From: Spirosoma fluviale
Lineage (GTDB): Bacteria > Bacteroidota > Bacteroidia > Cytophagales > Spirosomataceae
NCBI GenBank assembly: GCA_945883625.1
Contig: CAMCXW010000012.1
Coordinates: forward strand, 1-52,299
Direction: 5' to 3'
DNA: 52,299 bases
In this document: one piece after another, positions 33,702 through 39,721 of the stretch
Layout of the letters: each line of letters starts with the position of its first letter
Numbering within the stretch: position 1 is the first letter of the stretch
Translations under genes and position numbers: made by a program
The notes under the pieces: model-generated
What the model was told of the DNA's origin: nothing
Databases searched by the model: none
What the model saw: the letters and a program-made list of their open reading frames with translations, nothing else

Positions 33702-34946
33702 TTACACACTTAATGCTTGTTGTATTTTAGCGACAACCCGACTTGAAATTGATTCTTTCAAGGCAGGAATTTCTACTTTATCAATGACTTGTTGGACAAA
33801 AGCCAACATCAACAATGTTTTCGCCGCATCGAGTGATAAGCCACGTGAACGCATGTAAAACAGTGCTTCTTCACTCAGCTGTCCTGTTGTCGTTCCGTGT
33901 GAACATTTAACATCGTCAGCCCAAATTTCCAATTGAGGTTTGGTGTTCATACTCGCTTTATCTGAAGCTAATACATTTTTACAGGATTGGAATGCATTTG
34001 TCTTTTGTGCGTCAGGACGAACAAATATTTTTCCATTAAACACACCCGTTGAATTTCCAAGTAAAACACCTTTATACAATTCATTCGATTCTGAATTCGG
34101 CATGCGGTGATCAACTACCGTATGCGAATCCACGAGTTGATTATTGCTTGGCACATATAAACCATTCAAGTTCGAAATGACTTGTTGGCCATCCACATAA
34201 AAATGTAAATTATTCCGAATCAATCCTCCATTAAGTGAAAATGTAAACATATCCACTACACTTTGATCAGCTTGAAAGATGAATGTATGATCAACATGGG
34301 TAGTTGACAAACCAAAATCCTGTGTTTTTACAAAGGTCAAATGGGCATTTTTTGAAACCCAAATTTCTTGAACATAATTAGATAAAATTGATTTAGAATC
34401 CTCAGAGGAGGCTAAATCATCCACCCAAGTAAGTTCTGCACCTTCTTCTAAGTAAATCAATACTTTGATTTGAATGGCTGAGGCGATACTAACTGAGGCA
34501 AAATAAGTATGTAATACAGGTTTTTCAAGCTTCACCCCTTTCTTAACCCAAATAACTTGATGAGAACTAGCTAAAGCATCATTCAAATCATATAAAGGAT
34601 TTTGATCTAGAATTGGATTACGTTCATTGAATGCCTGCATAAACTCAGGTTTTTGAGCGGCAAAACTAGCAAAATCCAGATATTCAACACCTTGAGGCAA
34701 TGAACCTATAAGGGTCATTTTCCCATTTTGCGATTGAATTTCGCAGGTATTTTCTAGTGCTAATGCGGCTGAATTAACTGAGTGTTCCGAAGTATTCCAA
34801 TTCCACTCGATATCATTAAGTGATTTCAAAGAGGTATATTTCCATTCTTCCCATTTATTGGTAGGAAAGCCTTTGGCCAAAAAACGATCTAGTGAGGACT
34901 GTTTTTCTTTAGAAAGCGAAATGGTTGCTAATGTATCTGTTGCCAT
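33702..34946 (-). CDS. sufD: Fe-S cluster assembly protein SufD
   Basis: The 414-residue SufB/SufD-family scaffold subunit has the beta-helix C-terminal region typical of the family: VFNGKIFVRPDAQKTNAFQS, then KPQLEIWADDVKCSHGTTTGQ and EEALFYMRSRGL. The short N-terminus and the position after sufC favour SufD over SufB. It lies 3 bp after sufC. SufD normally works as a SufBC2D complex, but no sufB is present in this cluster. Confidence 0.93.
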   Translation of the reverse strand: MATDTLATISLSKEKQSSLDRFLAKGFPTNKWEEWKYTSLKSLNDIEWNWNTSEHSVNSAALALENTCEIQSQNGKMTLIGSLPQGVEYLDFASFAAQKPEFMQAFNERNPILDQNPLYDLNDALASSHQVIWVKKGVKLEKPVLHTYFASVSIASAIQIKVLIYLEEGAELTWVDDLASSEDSKSILSNYVQEIWVSKNAHLTFVKTQDFGLSTTHVDHTFIFQADQSVVDMFTFSLNGGLIRNNLHFYVDGQQVISNLNGLYVPSNNQLVDSHTVVDHRMPNSESNELYKGVLLGNSTGVFNGKIFVRPDAQKTNAFQSCKNVLASDKASMNTKPQLEIWADDVKCSHGTTTGQLSEEALFYMRSRGLSLDAAKTLLMLAFVQQVIDKVEIPALKESISSRVVAKIQQALSV

Positions 34947-34949
34947 TAT

Positions 34950-35702
34950 TTAGTCTACTAAAGCTGAAATAATCCAATCGTATCCTTTTTCTTCTAATTC
35001 AAGTGCTAAATCTTTGGTACCTGATTTCACGATACGCCCCTTGTATAATACGTGAACGTAATCAGGAACGATGTAATCTAACAAACGCTGGTAGTGAGTC
35101 ACGACAATCGTCGCGTTGTCTGGGCTTTTTAATTTATTGACTCCTTCAGCTACGATACGCAAGGCATCAATATCTAAACCTGAGTCTGTTTCATCTAAAA
35201 TGGCTAGTTTGGGTGCTAAAACAGCCATTTGAAAAATCTCATTTCGTTTCTTCTCTCCACCTGAAAAACCTTCATTCAGTGAACGTGACAATAAAGACTG
35301 GTCAATGTTCACATAGGCCATCTTTTCTTTAAACATTTTCAAAAATTGAACTGCGTCTAAAGGCTCCTCACCTCTATATTTACGTATTTCATTGACGGCC
35401 GACTTCATAAAGTTAGTGGTCGAAACGCCTGGAATCTCCACAGGGTATTGAAATGCGAGAAAAACACCTTCCGCTGCACGTTTCTCAGGTGCCAGATCAA
35501 GTAAATCCTTACCAAAAAAAGAAACGGCACCCTCGGTTACCTCGTAATCTTCCCGACCGGCTAATACGGAGGCCAATGTAGATTTTCCAGAACCATTGGG
35601 TCCCATGATTGCATGAACTTCTCCCGCTTTGACCTCTAGATTGATACCTCGAAGAATCTCTTTTTCGCCGATTCGAGCATGTAAATTGGTAATAGACAGC
35701 AT
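34950..35702 (-). CDS. sufC: Fe-S cluster assembly ATPase SufC
   Basis: An ABC-type ATPase of 250 residues with Walker A GPNGSGKST (about 34-42), the SufC-type signature LNEGFSGGEKKRNEIFQMA, and Walker B KLAILDETDSGLDIDALR. It drives cluster assembly on the SufBD scaffold. It is the first gene of the minus-strand SUF operon. The promoter TAATTTTG is at 35732-35739, and the IscA-like gene diverges from the same gap. Confidence 0.95.
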   Translation of the reverse strand: MLSITNLHARIGEKEILRGINLEVKAGEVHAIMGPNGSGKSTLASVLAGREDYEVTEGAVSFFGKDLLDLAPEKRAAEGVFLAFQYPVEIPGVSTTNFMKSAVNEIRKYRGEEPLDAVQFLKMFKEKMAYVNIDQSLLSRSLNEGFSGGEKKRNEIFQMAVLAPKLAILDETDSGLDIDALRIVAEGVNKLKSPDNATIVVTHYQRLLDYIVPDYVHVLYKGRIVKSGTKDLALELEEKGYDWIISALVD

Positions 35703-35731
35703 ACGTGTGATTTAAAATTGGTAATTGAACT

Positions 35732-35739
35732 CAAAATTA
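35732..35739 (-). promoter_or_regulatory. -7 promoter element of the SUF operon
   Basis: Exact TAATTTTG on the minus strand, 29 nt before the sufC ATG. No IscR- or Fur-like palindrome was recognised in this gap. Confidence 0.5.
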
Positions 35740-35814
35740 AAACCATAAATTTTACGAAACCACACTTTATTTAGATTCACTCTAAATAAAGGCAAAATAA
35801 TTCCAAATTTTAGC

Positions 35815-35822
35815 TATATTTG
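35815..35822 (+). promoter_or_regulatory. -7 promoter element of the IscA-like gene
   Basis: Exact TATATTTG. A TTG at 35820 that would extend the gene lies inside this element, so the ATG at 35847 is the start. Confidence 0.6.
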
Positions 35823-35846
35823 TGTCGAATTTTAAATGAAATACAT

Positions 35847-36173
35847 ATGATCACGATATCAGAATTGGCTGCGGACCGCATTAAGGAATTGCGTCAAAAA
35901 GAAGGATTAACAACTGATTTCAACATACGCGTAGCTGTTGAGGGTGGTGGTTGTTCAGGATTGATGTACAATTTGGATTTCGCATCGGAGCTAAAGGATA
36001 ATGACGCCATATTTGAAGACAAGGGAGTCAAAATCATGGTAGATAAAAAATCAATTTTATATTTAGCGGGTACTGAATTAGATTTCTCGGATGGCTTAAA
36101 TGGAAAAGGCTTTCAATTTAAGAATCCAAATGCATCGAGAACTTGTGGATGCGGTGAAAGTTTCTCCATCTAG
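35847..36173 (+). CDS. HesB/IscA/SufA-family Fe-S carrier
   Basis: An A-type carrier of 108 residues with the three conserved cysteines C36 (EGGGCSGLMY), C100 and C102 (RTCGCGESFSI). It receives clusters from the SUF scaffold and delivers them to apo-proteins. It is divergent from sufC rather than part of its operon. The TAG stop shares CTAG with the convergent maf stop. Confidence 0.93.
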   Translation: MITISELAADRIKELRQKEGLTTDFNIRVAVEGGGCSGLMYNLDFASELKDNDAIFEDKGVKIMVDKKSILYLAGTELDFSDGLNGKGFQFKNPNASRTCGCGESFSI

Positions 36174-36781
36174 ATTCCTAGTGGCATTTGCCTTGACTCA
36201 AGAATAAAGGGTTTAAGCAATTGATAAACATGATATATAGGCAAACCCATAACGGTATAAAAAGAACCGTCTAATTTCTCAATTCCTGCCATCCCAATAA
36301 AATCTTGAACACCATAGGCGCCTGCTTTATCTAATGAGGCACCACCCCGTACGTACCATTCAATTTCCCAGTCGGCCAATTCCCGAAAACGCACAAAGGC
36401 AGAATCCGACGCTTTTACTATTTCGTTTGGACTAGCTAATGCGATTCCTGTAACCACTTCATGTGTTTTTCCTGATAATTTTTTAAGCATCTGCAACGCT
36501 TCTTGCTTGTTGGCCGGCTTATTCAAAATTTCATTTTCCAAAATCACCACCGTATCGGCTGCCAAAACCAACGAATTCGCACAGCTTTCAAGAAGTGCTT
36601 TCGCCTTGCGTTCGGCCAACATCACCGGAACATCTTGTAGGATCATTTCATGTGGAAATGACTCGTCCACATCCGATGGCAAGACAGTGAACTGAAAACC
36701 TGCTTGGGTCAAAATCTCTTTGCGACGTGGGGAATTCGATGCGAGTATAAAAGGTAATTGAAGGCTAAAGGAATCTTGCAT
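36170..36781 (-). CDS. maf: Maf-family nucleoside triphosphate pyrophosphatase
   Basis: Maf proteins hydrolyse dTTP/UTP or modified nucleotides as a house-cleaning function. Motifs present are ILASNSPRRKEIL, VLAADTVVILENEILNKP, and GKTHEVVTGIAL, followed by YGVQDFIGMAGIEKLDGSFYTVMGLP in the C-terminal half. The ATG at 36781 gives 203 residues; a TTG two codons upstream is unnecessary. Subfamily (YhdE dTTP/UTP type likely) is inferred from the loop after ADTVV. Confidence 0.92.
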   Translation of the reverse strand: MQDSFSLQLPFILASNSPRRKEILTQAGFQFTVLPSDVDESFPHEMILQDVPVMLAERKAKALLESCANSLVLAADTVVILENEILNKPANKQEALQMLKKLSGKTHEVVTGIALASPNEIVKASDSAFVRFRELADWEIEWYVRGGASLDKAGAYGVQDFIGMAGIEKLDGSFYTVMGLPIYHVYQLLKPFILESRQMPLGI

Positions 36782-36840
36782 GACCAAAAATAAGATTTAA
36801 TCGGACGTTTTAAAAAAAATATTTAAAAACATTAGTATTT

Positions 36841-36854
36841 AATGTAATTACATT
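36841..36854. promoter_or_regulatory. Candidate MarR operator
   Basis: AATGTAATTACATT is a perfect 14-bp palindrome lying immediately before the -7 element (36855-36862) of the MarR-type gene, filling the -33/-7 spacer. Size and position suit autorepression by a MarR dimer. It also lies upstream of maf on the other strand. Confidence 0.6.
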
Positions 36855-36862
36855 TAATTTTG
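36855..36862 (+). promoter_or_regulatory. -7 promoter element of marR-yceI
   Basis: Exact TAATTTTG. It overlaps an upstream TTG (36860), so the ATG at 36881 is the start. Confidence 0.6.
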
Positions 36863-36880
36863 CAACATCAAATTTCAAGT

Positions 36881-37345
36881 ATGGGAATTTCAGCGGATTT
36901 AAAGCAAACTAAGTTTCATTCAGAGGAAAGTAAGGCGATCGTTAATGTGATCTTTACGGGAAACTGGATGATGCAGCAACAACATAATCTTTTGAAGCCT
37001 TTTGGATTGACGCCACAACAATACAATGTACTTCGAATTTTGCGTGGGCAACAAAATAATCCCATGACCGTTTTAGCAATTACCGAGCGCATGATGGACA
37101 AGATGTCAAATGCCTCTCGCCTAGTGGATAAACTTTTAGACAAAAAATTAGTTTTAAGACGTGAGTGTCCAAAAGACCGTAGGGCAGTTGATGTGATAAT
37201 TTTACCCGCAGGATTAACTTTATTAGCTGAAATCGACCAGGTTCAAAAACAGTGGGAAATGACCTTTCAAGGGATTGGCGAGCATAAAATGAATCAATTA
37301 AACATCCTACTGGATGAATTTAGACAAGTATTTTCGAACAATTAA
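36881..37345 (+). CDS. MarR-family transcriptional regulator
   Basis: A winged-helix repressor of 154 residues from the ATG at 36881. The DNA-binding domain spans about 40-110: FGLTPQQYNVLRILRGQ, MTVLAITERMMDKMSNASRLVDKLLDK and LVLRRECPKDRRAVDV, which forms the wing with its conserved DxR. yceI follows 12 bp downstream and is the probable target, with autoregulation through the palindrome upstream. The inducing ligand is unknown. Confidence 0.92.
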   Translation: MGISADLKQTKFHSEESKAIVNVIFTGNWMMQQQHNLLKPFGLTPQQYNVLRILRGQQNNPMTVLAITERMMDKMSNASRLVDKLLDKKLVLRRECPKDRRAVDVIILPAGLTLLAEIDQVQKQWEMTFQGIGEHKMNQLNILLDEFRQVFSNN

Positions 37346-37357
37346 ACAATAAATAAA

Positions 37358-37924
37358 ATGAAAAAAGTAAGCCTTATTTTAGCCGCTCTAGTGATGAGCA
37401 TTTCTTCTTTTGCAGCACCAAAACCTGTAAAAGTTAACACAGCAACTAGCTCAATCGCTTGGTATGCAGAAAAAGTAACTGGTAAGCACAACGGAACTGT
37501 AGCAATATCTGCAGGAGCTTTGAACGTGGACGGAAACAAATTAGTGGGAGGTAATTTCACCATTGATTTAAAAACAATCAAAGCATTGGATATCACAGAT
37601 CCGGCGTACAACCAAAAGTTTATCGGCCACATCTCTTCAGGAGACTTTTTTGAGGTTGAAAAATTCCCAACAGCTAATTTTGTGATCACAAAAATCGCTG
37701 CAAACCAAATTACAGGTAACTTGACAATCAAGGGCATTACCAAATCTGTTTCATTCCCAGCTGAAATCTCAGTAAAAGGAGGAAAAGTGGCTGCCAAGGC
37801 TTCAATTACAATTGACCGTACAGATTACAACATTCAATACGGTTCAAAGAAATTCTTTGAATCAATTGGAGACAAGGCTATCATGGATGACTTTAAGTTA
37901 GTCGTTTCATTGGTTAGCGAATAA
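37358..37924 (+). CDS. YceI family periplasmic protein
   Basis: 188 residues with a signal peptide (MKKVSLILAALVMSISSFA, cleavage before AP) and the lipocalin-like YceI domain: STASSIAWYAEKVTGKHNG-type start, GGNFTIDLKTIKALDI, the GHISSGDFFEVEKFP signature, and FGNLTIKGITKSV-type strand. Family members bind polyisoprenoids or similar amphiphiles; some respond to stress. It lies in an operon with marR and is closed by a strong terminator. Confidence 0.92.
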   Translation: MKKVSLILAALVMSISSFAAPKPVKVNTATSSIAWYAEKVTGKHNGTVAISAGALNVDGNKLVGGNFTIDLKTIKALDITDPAYNQKFIGHISSGDFFEVEKFPTANFVITKIAANQITGNLTIKGITKSVSFPAEISVKGGKVAAKASITIDRTDYNIQYGSKKFFESIGDKAIMDDFKLVVSLVSE

Positions 37925-37939
37925 ATTAATCCGCTTAAG

Positions 37940-37973
37940 AGCCGAGGTGTAAAATTTACACCTCGGCTTTTTT
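37940..37973 (+). terminator. Intrinsic terminator after yceI
   Basis: AGCCGAGGTGTAAA pairs with TTTACACCTCGGCT, followed by TTTTT. This strong hairpin separates marR-yceI from the nitroreductase. Confidence 0.9.
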
Positions 37974-37995
37974 ATAGTTAAACAAAATAATAAAG

Positions 37996-38622
37996 ATGTC
38001 TATAATTAATGATTTAGCTTGGCGTTATGCGGCAAAGCGCATGAATGGCAACAAGGTACCAACCGCTAAAATTGAAGACCTGTTAGAAGCAATCCGCTTG
38101 TCTGCCTCAGGATTTGGCCTACAGCCATATCAGATTTTTGTGATTGAAAATCCAGAATTACGTGCACAAATTCAACCCATTGCATTTGGCCAACCGCAGG
38201 TTACGGAATCTTCGCATTTACTTGTATTTGCCGCATGGAATGAAATAACAGAAGAAAAAATTGATTCATTTATACAATTGGTTTCTGAAACACGTAACGT
38301 ACCTGTCGCTAATTTAGGTGATTACCGCAAAGCAATTAGCGGAATGTTGAATCGTACACAAGAAGCTCAGGCAAACTGGGCGGCGCGCCAGGTGTATTTG
38401 GCCATGGGAACAGCACTCGCTGCCGCAGCCCATTTTAAAATTGATACAACACCTATGGAAGGATTTATGCCTGCCAAATTGGATGAATTGCTCGATTTGT
38501 CGGCGAAAGGCTTGCATTCAGTATTGATGTTAGCAGTAGGTGAGCGTGATGCAGCTGCAGATTACATGACCAATGCTGCGAAAGTTCGGTATTCAAAAGA
38601 CCAACTTTTCATTCGCATGTAA
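37996..38622 (+). CDS. Nitroreductase family NAD(P)H-dependent oxidoreductase
   Basis: An FMN flavoprotein of 208 residues in the NfsB/YfkO-like group. RYAAKRMNGN, LLEAIRLSASGFGLQPYQIF and QANWAARQVYLAMGTALAAAAHFKIDTTPMEGF match the family. The physiological substrate is unknown; quinones or nitro-compounds are typical. It follows marR-yceI in the same direction but after a terminator, so any shared regulation would need read-through. Confidence 0.88.
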   Translation: MSIINDLAWRYAAKRMNGNKVPTAKIEDLLEAIRLSASGFGLQPYQIFVIENPELRAQIQPIAFGQPQVTESSHLLVFAAWNEITEEKIDSFIQLVSETRNVPVANLGDYRKAISGMLNRTQEAQANWAARQVYLAMGTALAAAAHFKIDTTPMEGFMPAKLDELLDLSAKGLHSVLMLAVGERDAAADYMTNAAKVRYSKDQLFIRM

Positions 38623-38645
38623 TCGCACCAAATTCTTATTTAGTT

Positions 38646-38672
38646 AAAAGGCTCCTTCGGGAGCTTTTTTTT
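38646..38672 (+). terminator. Intrinsic terminator with UUCG tetraloop
   Basis: AAAAGGCTCC-TTCG-GGAGCTTTTT with one G-U pair and a following T-run. The stable cUUCGg-type loop makes it a confident terminator of the nitroreductase gene. Confidence 0.9.
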
Positions 38673-38798
38673 TATCAGTTTTTTAGTCTAAATCCGAATG
38701 AACTAGTCACGCTTCGAATATGACATGACTTAGTTGACCGCTACTTTTATAAAGCAATCGCGACGCAAATTAAACTCACATTTTAACCCTAAAAAACA
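38673..38798 (+). promoter_or_regulatory. Upstream region of the peptide cassette, promoter not resolved
   Basis: There is no exact TAnnTTTG here. The best -7 candidate is TACTTTTA (38742-38749). A loose inverted repeat ACTAGTCA / TGACTTAGT (about 38701-38733) lies just upstream and could be a regulator site. A weak or activator-dependent promoter is therefore possible. Confidence 0.3.
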
Positions 38799-38975
38799 AT
38801 GAGAAATGAATGGAATTCCTTGAACAATTTTACAGACTATGAACTTAGTTGGCACGAGCAAATGCACATAGAAGCCGGTGGTTTTTGGGAAATAGTGGGC
38901 ATTATCTGTGGGGTATTAACGGTAGTAGCCATTATTTACGTATTAGGTGGAGCCGCTGTATTATTAGCGCTTTAA
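38799..38975 (+). CDS. Double-glycine-leader peptide 1 (putative class IIb bacteriocin-like)
   Basis: A 58-codon gene. The N-terminal 28 residues form a polar leader ending MHIEAGG, a double-glycine cleavage site of the C39-peptidase/ABC exporter type. The 30-residue core starts FWEIVGIICGVL, is strongly hydrophobic, contains one Cys and a GxxxG motif (GIICG), and ends in GGAAVLLAL. It would form a membrane helix. A second peptide of identical length follows 27 bp downstream. Class IIb two-peptide bacteriocins share leader type, core size and GxxxG motifs; the sequence itself I do not recognise. No exporter is in the window. Coding status is supported by leader logic and codon use, not by homology. 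Confidence 0.72.
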   Translation: MRNEWNSLNNFTDYELSWHEQMHIEAGGFWEIVGIICGVLTVVAIIYVLGGAAVLLAL

Positions 38976-39002
38976 TATTAATTCACATTTAAAAAAAAGA
39001 TA

Positions 39003-39179
39003 ATGGAACTTGAAAAATTCAATCGATTTGCCTTGAGCGAATTGGAGATGCATGAAATCTCGGGTGGAAATTGGTGGTCTGACTTTAAGACTGGATTTAT
39101 GGACGGTTTTAATTGGGCAACCGGGGTCGTATTGGACGCAGTTAGCTTTGTTGACAAACTGCGATTAGCCACACGATAA
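39003..39179 (+). CDS. Double-glycine-leader peptide 2 (putative partner peptide)
   Basis: A 58-codon gene. The 22-residue leader MELEKFNRFALSELEMHEIS-GG fits the classical consensus (LSxxELxxIxGG) closely. The 36-residue core starts NWWSDFKTGFMDG, is amphipathic, Trp-rich and cationic at its C-terminus (DKLRLATR), and contains GxxxG (GFMDG). Compared with the very hydrophobic core of peptide 1 it looks like the complementary half of a two-peptide system. It is followed by the YbaB-like gene after 1 nt, so the cassette is one transcript. Antimicrobial, signalling and unmodified-toxin roles are all possible. Confidence 0.78.
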   Translation: MELEKFNRFALSELEMHEISGGNWWSDFKTGFMDGFNWATGVVLDAVSFVDKLRLATR

Positions 39180-39180
39180 A

Positions 39181-39441
39181 ATGAACCAGGACCCGTTACA
39201 TGTACTAAAGGCAAAAATCAATCGTAAAAAACAATTGATTTCTGAGATACATCAAAATGTAACCAAAACTATCATCATAACAATAAATGGGCATTTTGAA
39301 ATTACAAAACTGATTATTCAGCCAAACGTAGCACATAAAACAATTGAAGAGGAATTGCCATGCCTGATTTCGAATGGAATAAAATCCGTAAGTGAAAAGA
39401 TTAATCGGGTTTTGATGGAATTTCAAGCAGCCAACTCGTAA
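39181..39441 (+). CDS. YbaB/EbfC-like small protein in the peptide cassette
   Basis: 86 residues with an N-terminal helix (LHVLKAKINRKKQLISEI), then a beta-rich stretch (KTIIITINGHFEITKLIIQP) and a C-terminal helix (LISNGIKSVSEKINRVLMEF). The order and the TINGxxxITxLxI pattern resemble the nucleoid-associated YbaB/EbfC fold, though it is shorter and divergent, so the assignment is tentative. It starts 1 nt after peptide 2 and its stop lies in the loop of a hairpin. In bacteriocin operons this position is usually held by an immunity or accessory gene, but there is no membrane segment here. Confidence 0.65.
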   Translation: MNQDPLHVLKAKINRKKQLISEIHQNVTKTIIITINGHFEITKLIIQPNVAHKTIEEELPCLISNGIKSVSEKINRVLMEFQAANS

Positions 39442-39452
39442 GTTGGCTGCTT
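39425..39452. terminator. Bidirectional hairpin built from the ends of two convergent genes
   Basis: AAGCAGCCAACT and AGTTGGCTGCTT form a perfect 12-bp stem with loop CGTA. The YbaB-like stop codon (39439-39441) spans the loop and the first base of the 3' arm, and the Xre stop (39451-39453) overlaps the stem end. No long T-tract follows on either strand. Confidence 0.6.
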
Positions 39453-39642
39453 ACAATAAATCCCGAACATCAACCTGAAAATAGGTGGCAATCGCCAGCA
39501 ATCGTTCAACGCTCAATTTTGTTTTTCCTGACTCAAGCTTTGCATAGGTACTTTGCGTAATTTTTAAATTAAAGGCCACGGCTTCTTGTGAAATTCGGCG
39601 CTCCTCTCGTAAATTTTTCAGGTTAATCAGTAGCTTGGACAT
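39451..39642 (-). CDS. Xre-family helix-turn-helix regulator
   Basis: A 63-residue stand-alone HTH_3 protein, from the ATG at 39642: LKNLREERRISQEAVAFNLKITQSTYAKLESGKTKLSVERLLAIA covers the five helices, with the recognition helix at QSTYAKLESG. A longer frame from 39663 begins inside the promoter. It converges on the peptide cassette, sharing a terminator hairpin, and is a reasonable candidate regulator of it, though it could equally be independent. Confidence 0.88.
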   Translation of the reverse strand: MSKLLINLKNLREERRISQEAVAFNLKITQSTYAKLESGKTKLSVERLLAIATYFQVDVRDLL

Positions 39643-39660
39643 CTTCAGATTTGGTAAAAA

Positions 39661-39668
39661 CAAATCTA
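39661..39668 (-). promoter_or_regulatory. -7 promoter element of the Xre gene
   Basis: Exact TAGATTTG on the minus strand, 18 nt before the ATG. Confidence 0.55.
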
Positions 39669-39721
39669 CTTGAATCTAGCAGGCATTGAAGCTAAAAAAC
39701 TGATATTGAAAAACAGTAAAC

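Noticed and set aside
33529-33858. Plus-strand frame opposite sufS/sufD (109 codons)
   Set aside because: It lies fully antisense to the well-supported sufS and sufD genes and resembles no protein.
38978-39214. Minus-strand 78-codon frame across the peptide cassette
   Set aside because: It is antisense to the GG-leader peptide 2 gene, has no recognisable domain and lacks a promoter. The plus-strand frames have leader logic and tight operon spacing.
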